Shown: positions 47,175 through 57,044, numbered from the stretch's first letter. The stretch: DNA of 64,000 nt from Macrostomum hystrix (GCA_950097015.1 CATNEN010000015.1:1719501-1783500); one strand, 5' to 3'. Program-made: numbers and translations. The notes: generated by a model from the letters alone, not told the origin.

Positions 47175-47793
47175 CCTGCCTGGTGTGCTGAACATTGTTT
47201 GTCTTCTGCCAGTCAATACAGTCTCTCTGAAAATGTGTGCTCATTCCATCCCTTAGATATCTGCTGCTAGCCCCATATGACTTATCAAGCGATTCTTACG
47301 ATATCTTCAATATTTATCAGCTTGTTATTTTGCAATTTTAAATTCATCTAAACTGCAAAACCTTCCATCCAATCAAAATATAATCTTCACTAAGAGCTCG
47401 TACAGCAGTTTTTACCGCAGACTGACTAGCTGTGTCACGCTCCTGTAGGTTAATAAAAAATCTTTTTGCCGACACATTCTCGTGCGATCTGTGACGTCAC
47501 AAATATTCTATTTTTAGCTGTGAGCGCGAATTCGGATCGCGGCACAAGCACCTCTAGATTTTATTCGAGACGCTGCTCACGCAAATGTGACTTAGTGCAT
47601 TGAAGATCCGAGTAAATGAAAATACAATTCCGGTTAGATTACAGATCATCGATCTGAGGTCTTTGATTACTGATCGGGAGATCTATAGCTAGCAAGTTGA
47701 GGAAGAACTCAGTCAAATAGAACATGAGATCACAGTCCAGATGCGACTGTATTGACTGGAAGAAGTAAAACGATGCTCAAAATATCAGGCAGC
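47175..47793. other. VMO-I 3' region and spacer of the inverted pair
   Basis: It contains the VMO-I polyadenylation signal and a CRE octamer at 47492-47499. No gene seen. Confidence 0.45.
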
Positions 47794-48054
47794 TCAGTCG
47801 CCGTAGCAGCCCTGCACCTCGATGGCATTGGGGGCCACGACACGGCCCAGGACAGCTGGCCCACTTGCCCCAGTCTCCCCAATCAGTATTCGCTTCCGCG
47901 GTCAAGGTGGCCGCCCACCGATTGCCTGCAATGGTGAATGCCGCAGGCTTTGCTAATGAGTGGAGGAATGGAACACGACAGACTCACCTATGGCGCTGTT
48001 GCAACTCATGAGCAGCAGTGCGGGCAGCAGCAGAGAAGGCAGCAGCAGCATCAT
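47794..48054 (-). pseudogene. inverted, internally deleted VMO-I copy
   Basis: On the minus strand, exon 48054-47988 and its donor, the 62-bp intron and the start of exon 47925 are nearly identical to the VMO-I gene at 46.45 kb. After GGGCCAGCTGTCC the copy jumps to the last about 60 bp of exon 3 (GCCATCGAGGTGCAG...TGCTACGGCGACTGA), deleting most of the protein and shifting the frame. Homology extends upstream to about 48170 (matching about 46335-46450), including the TATA region. The two copies face each other across about 1.1 kb. Confidence 0.88.
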
Positions 48055-49849
48055 GCTCTTCGGTCTAACAGTGCAAGATGGTGTACTCAATATGGTAGCT
48101 GTGATTGTCAGTTAGATGAAACAGGACTCACTGCAGACCAGTTTAGATAAGCTGTGCGAGCAGCAGCTGTGAGCACTCAGCTCATTGGCGTTGAGGCTCA
48201 GATGCACAGTATTGATTTCCATTTATAAAACGTGATTTTTTCATGCACACAAATAATGCAACCTTGAGTGAAAATCGTGCTACAATGGTTAAGTAATGGC
48301 ATGTAAGTTTCGCATATAAATTGGGTGCCCAGCATTGAAATGAATGCTTTAGTCTTGGAAAGTTTAATTATCTGATGAAGTATGAATATGAAGTAAGCAG
48401 TAATTAATGAAAGATCATCCTGTTTTTTGCGATCAACTTTTTTTGCATCACATGAAAATTGAAACCGAAATTTCATTTGTTGAAGCTTGACTTAAAATAT
48501 GTAGTGAGCCACTGCTTAGGGGCCTATTGGTGTCTCACTAGCTGTCAGTAGCCCCACCTGCAAGGTAGCTTAGGTGCCCCCTTTTTGCTAGCATTGAGTG
48601 GCTGCGGGCCCGCCCTCTCTGGCGTTGTCTGGTCTGTCCCTCTCTGCCCTTCCCTTCCCGGCGGCGCCTGCACTTAGAGTGTGTTGTCTCTTCCCCCCAG
48701 GGATGAGTCATCACCTCTTTGTCCCGCGCTGGCTTTGTTGTCCCTTGTCCTTTTCTTTGTGTGTGGTTGTCTGCACTCAGTCAGCACGTGATTCTCCTCA
48801 TGTGACTGGCCTCTCTCTTTGTCTTTTAAAGTGCAAGTAAACATGTTTACTGCACTTGGGGCTTTGATTATGGGACAGGAACCTACGTAGGAGTGACATT
48901 TCTGGCGCCACTGACGTCAGTTGCTATTTTTAGAAACCACGTGATTCCATCACGTGTTTTCTAACTCTGCACTGACCCTATGGGAGGCCCCTGCCTATAA
49001 AAGAAAGGCCCCGCTCCTCTGGCTCTTTAGAAGTCGATTGTAGAAGCGTCGTTCTAGTTCTGGTTCTTCTCTGATAGCGATACTCTGACTTCGTTATAGT
49101 CACTGTGCCATCAGTGTCTAAGTTTCCTACTTCAGTCTCTGCATGTGACTGCTCGTAAGCTCAGTTCTGGCTAAGTCCCGAAACTAACTTAGCCTTCCAC
49201 CCCACCATCCGAGCTACGCAGGACACTGACAGCCTGTAATTGCAACTGAAACTCTGCACTGTGTGCTTCTCGAGACTTCGTGACTTCTTCTTTTTCGGGC
49301 CAAGGATCCTTCACCTCACCGAAGGCAGAAGTCCTGACGCCCTGGTGGCAGCGCTACTACTACACTACCTAGAAATCTTGGACTTCATATTGGAGTTCGC
49401 CGGATCCCGCATTGTTAGCAGGACGACCGGTAAAACAAATACACAAATTTAAAATTTACACAATACATAAATCATGACTGGCAAGCATGTGTTCTGTGCA
49501 GCATTCGGCTTTTTTGCTATAGAATAGGTTCGGTCAGAGTGTCTGGGTTCTCGGGAAATTTATGAAGCGAAATGTATTTTGCTTTAATCTACGAGTCAGA
49601 GCCCGATTTGACTCAAAAGACAGCGCACTTGTAAAGCCTTTTTTAAATTTTCATGCAAAAATATGAAACCTACATTTCTAGAGCAAGGCGATAAAGCTAA
49701 TGAATGTCAATTGTTGTCTTTGCTCTAACTTACGAAGGAAATGAAGGTGAGGTTGCAGAGTCCAGCTTGACTAACTGAAGGTATAGCAGTGTATGTTTTA
49801 TGAGCATACATAAAACATGCACATTTGTCCGTTTATGCTTCCATTCCTT
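48055..49849. other. unique region with promoter-like sequence
   Basis: No exon is supported. It holds a near-palindrome at 48829-48857 (AGTAAACATGTTTACT centre with AAGTGC/GCACTT arms), a CRE at 48912-48919, two CACGTG E-boxes and a TATA box at 48996. A stretch of about 400 bp from TGTAGTGAGCC (48500) to GGAGTGACA (48898), followed by TTTCTGGCGCC, has the TG..CA and TGGCGCC look of an LTR and primer-binding site, but no second LTR was found. Confidence 0.35.
48996..49003 (+). promoter_or_regulatory. strong TATA box
   Basis: CCTATAAAAGAAAGGCC with GC-rich flanks is a textbook core promoter, and transcription would start near 49025. No downstream coding exon was recognised, so its gene (or element) is unknown. 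Confidence 0.4.
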
Positions 49850-50195
49850 TCGAGTGGGGTGGCGCTCTTAGTCCGATCCTTTGTAACCTTGTCATGGACG
49901 AGCTGCTCTGCAGCCCTGACCCGGACCCGGTCCGTCCAAAAAATGACTAGAAAAATGTCATTTTCCAGAAAATGTCCAGAAAATGCTATGCAGACGATCT
50001 CAACGCCACAGTGGCCAGACCGTCTCCCCCGGTCCTTAGAGATCCTTAGGAGGACCGCGCGTGGACGCCGGCATCACGGGATCCCCTTGCGCGACACCGC
50101 AGCTTTAGTTGCCTGTGGTCGCCAGGGGCTAGCGGAATGGGCGGCAACGCCTCCCCGCTGCATCCGGCGCTGCAGCGCTGCTCCTGGAGGAGGAT
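49850..50195 (+). mobile_element. LINE reverse-transcriptase fragment, decayed
   Basis: The plus strand from 49861 reads GALSPILCNLVMDELL, the RT block before the active site. From 49983 another frame reads CYADDLNATVA, the catalytic YADD block. A deletion and in-frame stops lie between and after them. The end (TGGGCGGCAACGCC...CGCTGCATCCG) resembles the 3' end of the LINE at 53151-53574, suggesting the same family. It interrupts the NACHT gene on the opposite strand. Confidence 0.65.
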
Positions 50196-51147
50196 GTCGG
50201 ATGTCGAAGCATCTGTCGGATGCTGGATGTGGAGGGTCTTGCTCCGAGAAACCGAACCAAAACCAGTGCGCCGTCTCGCTCAGTCTCCGGAAGCCACTGT
50301 CGAGCCAGGTAGCCCGCTCGAGCAAGCACCGATGTCTTGCCGCACCCGGAGCAACCGCGAATCACAAGAGGGCGTCACGATGACACCATGATATAGTCTT
50401 GAACAGTGGCCATCGTGTCCTCGCGACCCTGGAACTGGCTCACGTAGTTCACACATTGGTGGGAGTGCTGAAGCACCTCTGTGTACAGGCTGTTGGACTC
50501 GAGAGCTGACACATCTCTCACTGCTCGCTCAATTAGACGATGCAAGTGCTTCTCGAAGTCGCTGGCAAGCGACTCGTATGATGGATTGGAGTCAACCAGA
50601 GACTGCCACGTCAGTCGGTACTTAACCAAGTTATCAGCCGGTAACACACGAGGCAGTCCGTGTCTCTTGAGCTGCTCCAGCTTCTCAAACACAGCCTCAT
50701 CAAGGCCACCGCTGGCGCTCGTCTCGGCGAACCTGGCGCTCGAAACGTTGCTGTCACGCTCCCTCAGGTCGCTGATCTCACGACGAAGCAGCAGCGCCTC
50801 TCGACGTCGCTCTTGTCTGCAATTCACGATTCCGTGGACAATTCCAGGTGCGTGACTGACGCTGTGAACTCCAGAGCAATCCCGTCTGTCAGCTCGCCTG
50901 CTTCCAACGCGGCAGTCGCAGCGGATTCTGCCGCTTCCAACAGCTGCGAATCCTCGTCCGTGCTGGCAGCAAACTGCAGAGTGAACTCAGGTGGCAGCTG
51001 GTTCTCATCCAGTCGATAGAGCTTATGCAGGAGGTCTGCAGCAGCGTGCTTGCCCTGAGCCATCATGGCCCTCTCCAGTGCCACCAGGTCAGACTGCTGA
51101 ACTCTGAATGGCAACTGACGACTTCCGTATCGGTGGCCCAGGATGCC
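50196..51147 (-). pseudogene. NACHT protein (NWD1-like) gene, truncated, nonsense mutation
   Basis: Minus-strand exon 51147-50861 (after TTTCAG) begins [14 protein letters not shown] and contains [12 protein letters not shown], as in the N-terminal DUF4062-like region of NWD1 proteins. A 44-bp intron (50860-50817) joins it in phase to an exon running to about 50196. That exon ends with the NTPase P-loop [20 protein letters not shown] and [21 protein letters not shown] at 50375-50377 interrupts it immediately before RPLVIRG. The second copy at 57.5 kb has CGA there, so this is a CGA-to-TGA change. After RQMLR the sequence passes into LINE DNA. NWD1/NACHT proteins are STAND ATPases; this copy should be non-functional. 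Confidence 0.75.
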
Positions 51148-51645
51148 CTGAAAGATTTTTTGTTTTGTTACGATTTTATTACATTGTCTTGCCAGTACAA
51201 ATTAGTAAACGCCTTGCAGCCAGGAAAAGCCTGCTATACGTTTATTATTGTTAAGGTTTTCTTCATGTTCTTACCATAAAAATGGGCCTACTGACATTCG
51301 CTGACAGTGCTGAAGTTCCGAATAACAGATTTCTGCATAACAGATGTCCTATTTATATGGATTGCTTTTTATGTGAGTGGATACTGGCGGGTTCTATATG
51401 ATGGATTTGCAGATTTTATACTGCAAAATATCCTGCTTCCAGTTGCTTTGGTGTGGTGTGACTTTCGCGACAGTCAACCATAAGCCAGCCAGGTGGCAAT
51501 ACTTAGTTCTACTGTAAGTATTGAATATCGACCTCACAAGAAGGTTCATCAATTTTGATTCGTTGCGCAGAGCATAAAAACTGTTGTCCTCGGCTTTTGA
51601 GTCTGAGGTGCTTTTTGATTTTTGACGGCAGCAATGCTTGCGCAG
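51148..51645. other. intergenic or intron sequence
   Basis: Single-copy DNA upstream of the NACHT exon (minus) and before the WSC exon (plus). Earlier exons of either gene were not recognised. Confidence 0.4.
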
Positions 51646-51990
51646 GCCTCACTAGCAACTATCTGCTGACAGCCCAAAGAGTCAGTCAAGCGTCGTACAT
51701 TGGCTGCTTTGGCTGCTTAGTTGACAACACTGCTTTCAAGCAGGAACTCAACGGAATGAGAAACGTGACCGAGCTTGGCAACATCTTCTCTGGCATCGGG
51801 GGCTACACGTCTGTTGGCATGACGCGGAGCCTCTGTGCCGATCTGTGCTCAATGGGCGGCTTCCACTACATGGGGCTGCAGTTCGGTCAGGAGTGCTTCG
51901 GCGGCCGGACCTACGGCTCGCAGGGAGCTGCCAGCGAGGACGACAGCAGCACGGCGATACGGCGCAGAATTGCCGCAATAATGATCGCAA

Positions 51991-52625
51991 CTCTGTGTTC
52001 GCACTCACCTATCCAGGTAAATCCTGCCTTCCTCTCACAGCTCTGTGTACGCACTCACCTATCCAGGTAAATCCTGCCTTCCTCTCACAGCCCTGTGTAC
52101 GCACTCACCTATCCAGGTAAATCCTGCCTTCCTCTCACAGCTCTGTGTACGCACTCACCTATCCAGGTAAATCCTGCCTTCCTCTCACAGCCCTGTGTAC
52201 GCACTCACCTATCCAGGTAAATCCTGCCTTCCTCTCACAGCTGTGTTCGCACTCACCTATCCAGGTAAATCCTGCCTTCCTCTCACAGCCCTGTGTACGC
52301 ACTCACCTATCCAGGTAAATCCTGCCTTCCTCTCACAGCCCTGTGTACGCACTCACCTATCCAGGTAAATCCTGCCTTCCTCTCACAGCCCTGTGTACGC
52401 ACTCACCTATCCAGGTAAATCCTGCCTTCGTCTCACAGCCCTGTGTACGCACTCACCTATCCAGGTAAATCCTGCCTTCCTCTCACAGCCCTGTGTACGC
52501 ACTCACCTATCCAGGTAAATCCTGCCTTCCTCTCACAGCCCTGTGTACGCACTCACCTATCCAGGTAAATCCTGTCTTCCTTTCACAGCCCTGTTTATGC
52601 ACTCACCTATCCAGGTAAATCCTGC
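51991..52625. repeat. 50-bp array of acceptor + mini-exon + donor
   Basis: Twelve extra copies of the end of the WSC exon and the start of its intron. Each unit is CTGTGTACGCACTCACCTAT+CCAG (26 nt with its first two bases), a donor GTAAATCCTGCC, then TTCCTCTCACAG, a good acceptor. One copy is 48 bp. The first copy is the real exon end (TGTGTTCGCACTCACC). 26 nt is not a multiple of three, so including one unit would shift the frame; the true exon ending at 52016 is in phase with 52996. Confidence 0.93.
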
Positions 52626-52995
52626 CGTTATCATTCTCTTATTGGAGCGACAGTAAAAGTTTGAATCTCAAAATAAAATCACAGGGCTTATTTATACGTA
52701 CAGTTTATTACTAGCTAGAATCCATTCTGTGCTTCCAATGTATGGGTTAGCTAGACTTACGCAATATATATAAAAATGGAAATATCGTTCAAATTAGTTA
52801 ACATAGGGATAAATACGCAAACACTTTTGAACAAATTCAAAAGTCATCATCAAAATTTGTTCATCAAAAGCTAATACTGAAACAGCCAAACTCACCTTGC
52901 AGGAAAATTAGCGAGAAATTCTTTACTGCTCTCCGTGGTATAAAGTACATCCAACTTATAAAATTAAAGAAAAAAACTGATTTTTTCATTGCGAG
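52626..52995. other. intron remainder before PAN exon
   Basis: AT-rich single-copy intron sequence ending in the acceptor TTTTTTCATTGCGAG. Confidence 0.5.
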
Positions 52996-53150
52996 ACACA
53001 TTCAAGGAGGCCGTCCGAATCAACATCTCGATGAGCAACTTCTCGTCGCAGTCGATTCACACAACCGTCAGCGCTGACTATGTCATCAACTGCTTGGAGC
53101 AGTGCGCAACCGGCTGTCAGGCTGTGATCTTCTCACAAAGGCAGCGTCGG

Positions 53151-53574
53151 AGAGCAGTCACCATGGCCCTCTCGGGACATGGCTGCTTCACCAGACACCG
53201 CTACCTCCAAGGCCACGCGCCTGAGGAAACGTGTCCCTTCTGTTGCTCCGGACGTGAAAGCGCCGAGCATTTCTGCCACTGCCCGGCCTTCACCCGGGCT
53301 AGGCTAAAACATCTCGGGCCGGTGCCGACCCTAGTCGAAGCCTGCTCGCCCGAGAGCATTCCACAGCTCGCCCACTTCCTCCGCAATACCGGCCGAGCTG
53401 ATTTCTTCCCAGCCTATGGCGAGGGAGATCACGCGGCGGAACCGACCGACGGACCACCCTGAGCGGCACCGCCTCGCTGGAGGCCGTCCGGCTGCCAGGG
53501 TTTAGCGATATGGGCGGCACCGGCCGCCTCCTCGCTGCGTCCGTCATGGAGGCTCCCTGCTGCTAAGTTAAGTC
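53151..53574 (+). mobile_element. 5'-truncated LINE insertion with 13-bp target-site duplication
   Basis: Flanked by AAGGCAGCGTCGG at 53138-53150 and 53575-53587. It encodes the C-terminus of a LINE ORF2: SGHGCFTRHRYLQGHAPEET, then a CCHC finger CPFCCSGRESAEHFCHC, ending at TGA near 53460-53462. The 3' part (ATATGGGCGGCACCGGCCGC...) resembles the LINE fragment ending at 50195. There is no poly-A tail. The LINE frame happens to be continuous with the host exon, giving a possible fusion end. Confidence 0.85.
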
Positions 53575-53825
53575 AAGGCAGCGTCGGTGCCACCTGCTGA
53601 GCTTCGCTGCTGTGCCGGCATCACTGTTTGGTGTCGATGGTGACTTCCTGGTCCGAGTATGACTCAACTCGCACACAGATTGCACTTGGAAATGAAATTT
53701 CAAACACATACGAAAAAAGGATAAGATATAATTTGTCCCGTTGCAATCTAACCTTCTAGAAAGTAGCGATTGTCCTGACTTTCAAGCTTTATGATAAGAG
53801 TTTTTTCATTGTTTAGATTGTAGGA

Positions 53826-54110
53826 GGAGGTTTTAGCCTGGTGGTTTCAGCGTCCGACTGGCAACTTGAAGCTCGGGGGTTCGATTCTTGACTCCACTAG
53901 AACATTTTATGACCTTTAGCAAGACACTTAACTCTACATTGCTTCAGTTCACCCAGCTGTTAAATTGGTACCAGTATTAGCTGGGGTAATTGAGGGCGGG
54001 TGTGCCGTCCCCCGGTCCATGGACTGAGCAGCCGTACATAGCCTTCAGATGCGCCGCGCAATAACTGCGCTCTTTGACCGATCTATCTTTGTCCGTATTT
54101 TATGATCGCA
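53826..54110 (+). mobile_element. tRNA-derived SINE
   Basis: A box TAGCCTGGTGG (53834-53844), B box GGTTCGATTC (53879-53888), then a body with CATTGCTTCAGTTCACCCAG and the palindrome GTCCATGGACTG near 54018. The 20-base core is identical in the SINE at 61585-61835. The end is set by eye. Confidence 0.65.
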
Positions 54111-54605
54111 CAGCTGCAGAAATGAAGCAAATCAAATTAAGTCAGGTGATAAGTGTATTGAAAACATTTTTTATTAGGAAATTCCGGAAATTTCCTGTTC
54201 CTAATTAATAAAAGAAGTCTTTATCGGTCATTGTGACATAGAGGTACTTTCAGAAGCCAATTATTGAGGAAATTAGGTAGGTAAGTTTTTAACACCTACT
54301 CTGCAAGCAATGCTTGCCCTTTAATTTAACCCTTTAATTCATCCATTTCTACACAATCCAGAAAGATATGTGTAAAGTTCAGCCGCTTGATTGTTAGGTA
54401 TGAAAAAGTGTAATTTTTTATTAAGATGCTGTTCAATACTGGTTTCAGCAAACTGATGGCAGTGAAATGAAGGCCATTTTCTATTTCGCAGGAGGGCTGT
54501 GGGAAATGGCACATCATTTGGTGACAGTACGACAAGTACTACTGTAAAGTAGTTGTATTTGATTTTGAAGTACAAGTCAATTTGTTTTTTTATTTTGATA
54601 TTAGA

Positions 54606-55697
54606 TTAAGGTTTCTTTCTGCAAACTCCTTTGATAGGGACTTCTGCCGACGGACACTCGATTAAACAGCGCCTGCCGTCAGAGCTAACAAAAAAGGGCA
54701 GTGAGCACTTCTCTACGCAGATGTTGCCGATCTGGCGCCAAACAGTCACGCCAGTGCCATTACCACTAGCGGTACTAGTATTCGACGGACAGGATTCTCT
54801 ACAGACACCATTGAACAATACTCCACTCCGACAGGCGAAGCACTCGTTGGGCCGGTTTGAGCAACCGCCAAGGCAGTCGTCGAGGCAGCAGTCTTCTTGG
54901 CCAGTGCTCGGGTTATGGAAGCAAAGGTTCGTAGTGTTACACTTGCGCTTACGACACAGATGATTACTTTGGCAGTCATCAACACCGTCGGACAAGCAAG
55001 TTTGGCTATAAATTGTAGTACAGTTAGCGTGACAGGAAATCTGACGACTGCAGGTATGCCTATCAATCACACCCGAGTTCCATCTTCTGTGAAGAACTTG
55101 GCCTTCTTTAGTAATAACAGAAGCCACACCATCAAAATAGCGCTGGTGTGGTTCTTGAAGCAGGCTTGTCCAGTTGATGCTGTAGGACAGGTAGCAGTAC
55201 AAGCTAGACTGCATTTTTTCACCAGCTAGACTAACATTTCTCCCCGTGATAGCAGTCAACTTGGGCAATTCCAGCTTGCTCATTTTTGGCGAGTCGAATA
55301 TTGCAAATGTGAACCAATCATCGGAAAGGTAACCTCGGATGGTGCGCAAGTTACGGAAGGTGACGCGCTCAAGGTTCACGTACTCGATCCATATTAGTCC
55401 TCTGATCTCCACAATGGAGTCAAGAAAGTCTGTTTGCATGCCCCGAATTGCATCGTCCAGCGGTTCGTTCGTTGATTGGTTAATACCTATTTTGCTCAAT
55501 GTCACGTCGCCGAAAACATACTGGCAGCCAGCTACATAAGCCGTCAAGTCCTCCTGCAAGCGACTTACATTTCTGTGGGTCTCATAGCCGTCGCTGGAGA
55601 TATATAAGAATTTGCAGATCCGGATGCCAGAAGCCACATCGTCGTGCAACAACGGAAGCAAAAGAAGCAACCGAAAAACAAGCTGCAGGAAATTCAT
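54606..55697 (-). CDS. secreted ErbB/insulin-receptor-like ectodomain (L domain + furin-like), single exon
   Basis: A 363-residue intronless frame. Residues 1 to about 24 are a signal peptide (FLQLVFRLLLLLPLL). About 28-190 form a receptor L domain: DSIVEIRGLIWIEYVNLERV, FRNLRTIRGYL, KLELPKLTAI and the closing YSINWTSLL typical of EGFR/InsR L1. About 215-330 form a furin-like Cys-rich region with CCLDDCLGGCSNRPNECFAC and CRESCPSN, closest in style to ErbB domain II. It then stops (CRKKP, TAA), with no L2 domain, transmembrane helix or kinase. Eight N-glycosylation sites are seen. A polyadenylation signal (AATAAA, minus) lies 11 bp after the stop. It may act as a soluble ligand-binding decoy or receptor partner (inference); the lack of introns suggests a retrogene. 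The frame is fully open, so it looks intact. Confidence 0.88.
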   Translation of the reverse strand: MNFLQLVFRLLLLLPLLHDDVASGIRICKFLYISSDGYETHRNVSRLQEDLTAYVAGCQYVFGDVTLSKIGINQSTNEPLDDAIRGMQTDFLDSIVEIRGLIWIEYVNLERVTFRNLRTIRGYLSDDWFTFAIFDSPKMSKLELPKLTAITGRNVSLAGEKMQSSLYCYLSYSINWTSLLQEPHQRYFDGVASVITKEGQVLHRRWNSGVIDRHTCSRQISCHANCTTIYSQTCLSDGVDDCQSNHLCRKRKCNTTNLCFHNPSTGQEDCCLDDCLGGCSNRPNECFACRSGVLFNGVCRESCPSNTSTASGNGTGVTVWRQIGNICVEKCSLPFFVSSDGRRCLIECPSAEVPIKGVCRKKP

Positions 55698-56262
55698 TTT
55701 CTTAAATCACCTCTGCAGTGCTTTCTTTCTATTTTGATTCCCAGCTCTGAAGCTTTTCACTTCTTTAAATACCAATTGAATTAAATACGAATCGTTGGAA
55801 ATATAATTCTTTCGCAGGCAAGTTTTCAACAAAAAATAACACCAATTTCCACATATTGCCCGTTTCTCTGACTCTACAGAAAAACTTACTCAAAACAATT
55901 TTCTGTCTCTTTCTTTAAAAAATAGGTATAAAAATCAATCAATAATCACAAGTCATATGTCTTTAGCTTGCTTTCTTTTTGGCTCTTAAATTCCAGAAAT
56001 TAATTGTGCTCCAACTCGGGCAATTCTCAGTGAAAGAAGCGACGAAAGACTAAGTTAAAGTGAAGCATATTTGTTTTAAAATATAAGAAAATGTAGGCCT
56101 ACGGTTCTATTTATAGCATTAGAAGCATTTAAAGACATTGTGGTCTTCCTGAAGGACTTTGACAATGCTTGTGTGCGGGCCATGCAGCCGGCTAGGAGGG
56201 GAGACAGCCCGCTGCGCAGCTGAGCGAGCTGCCTGCGAGCGCTTCGCCCAAGCTTTCTCTGC
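55698..56262. other. upstream region of the ErbB-like gene
   Basis: AT-rich; it may hold the promoter of the minus-strand gene (TATTTAAAG on the minus strand about 70 bp upstream). No other feature seen. Confidence 0.4.
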
Positions 56263-56803
56263 TCAGTACGGATGTTTGGCCAGCGCCCAACCACTCTGTT
56301 TGCCACAGGAAAATGCAGGAGATATCCGAGATCTGCTCAGGCTGTCACGTTCGAGGACGCCCACTTCTTTGAGGAAGCTCAGCACAGCAAAATGCTCGGA
56401 AAACACAGCCGCGGGCTCTGTGCGAGGTCCCTGTGAGTGCCTGGAAGCAGCAATGGTGAAGAGACAGGGCCGGGTAGTTAATAAACAGGTGAGCGGCCTT
56501 CTCCTCACTCTCACAAACAAAAATGGCAGGCAGGTGCAATATTGACGCCGATGGATCCAGGATGCAGCCGAGACAGCGCTGCTGCCGGTCCATCGCGAAA
56601 GGCATATCAATAAGCCAAAGGTGAAGCTGACGATGATTAAGACCTGGATATGGGTTTTTTGCGTGGCCAGCCAGTTGGACATTGCCGGACCACTTAACCT
56701 CAATATTTAGAAGCACACGGTTAAAGTCATATGGATTACTGTCAATTAATATGGGCACACTGGATGGTGCGTCGCCAAGCAGCGATGCCGTAGATTTCTC
56801 CAA
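56263..56803 (-). CDS. unknown gene fragment, two exons
   Basis: Minus-strand segment 56803-56487 and exon 56440-56263 are joined in phase by a 46-bp intron with donor CT|GTTTAT (weak) and acceptor CTGCTTCCAG. The first part reads LLNIEVKWSGN ... LHLPAIFVCESEEKAAHL and the second HSQGPRTEPAAVFSEHFAVL, ending KHPY. The strand run HLPAIFVCESEEKAAHL loosely recalls the end of a PTB domain, which is not enough to name it. The 5' end is cut by or merges with the LINE fragment beginning near 56760-56810. An alternative intron (GAG|GTTAAG to ATATCCAG) is also possible. Confidence 0.35.
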
Positions 56804-56809
56804 ATTCCA

Positions 56810-57005
56810 CGATCAGGACGCGCAGGCCCGGACGAACGGACCAGGACCCTTTAACGCAGGGGCTATCACAGGTGCCGTCTCGGAGTCGGCACTCGGCCCG
56901 GCACTCAACTCTATCCTCGAAGAGCTGAAATTCGACGTCGCCATCCTCCAAGAATCAAACCTCACTGCGCAAGGCCTGGCCACCTCCCGATTCTGTTTGT
57001 GGTAG
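56810..57005 (+). mobile_element. LINE endonuclease-start fragment
   Basis: The plus-strand frame contains LNSILEELKFDVAILQESNL and stops at 57005. The FDVAILQES block resembles the Q-E motif near the N-terminus of LINE AP-type endonucleases. It is probably the same element family as the fragments at 49.9 and 53.2 kb, but the overlap is not testable here. Confidence 0.4.
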
Positions 57006-57044
57006 CATTCTCGTGACTTTAGGGCAGCCGGCGACCGGCACAAT

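Larger units (their letters stand above)
51646..53662 (+). pseudogene. WSC- and PAN-like extracellular protein gene, disrupted
   Basis: Exon 51646-52016 encodes a WSC domain: ASYIGCFGCLVDN, then MTRSLCADLCSMGGFHYMGL, then QFGQECFGG. Near 51955 the frame shifts, and the end GDTAQNCRNNDRNSVFAL plus TYP continues in another frame; two expected Cys are lost there. Donor CTATCCAG|GTAAAT. The next exon, 52996-53150, matches in phase and carries a PAN/apple-like CLEQCATGCQAVIFSQ; it is split by a LINE (53151-53574). Without the insert it would continue at 53588 in the same frame (CHLLSFAAVPASLFG) to TGA at 53660-53662. WSC and PAN modules bind carbohydrate or protein outside the cell. The frameshift could be an assembly error, but the insertion is certain. 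Confidence 0.65.

Noticed and set aside
46952..47256. Other long frames overlapping VMO-I exon 3 on both strands
   Set aside because: Shadows of the clearly homologous VMO-I frame.
50375..50377. TGA read as a sense codon (code change)
   Set aside because: Other genes in the window (VMO-I, GPCR, coiled-coil gene) use TGA as their natural stop; decay at CpG explains it better.
53826..53900. Functional tRNA gene
   Set aside because: Same reason; the core is shared with another SINE copy.
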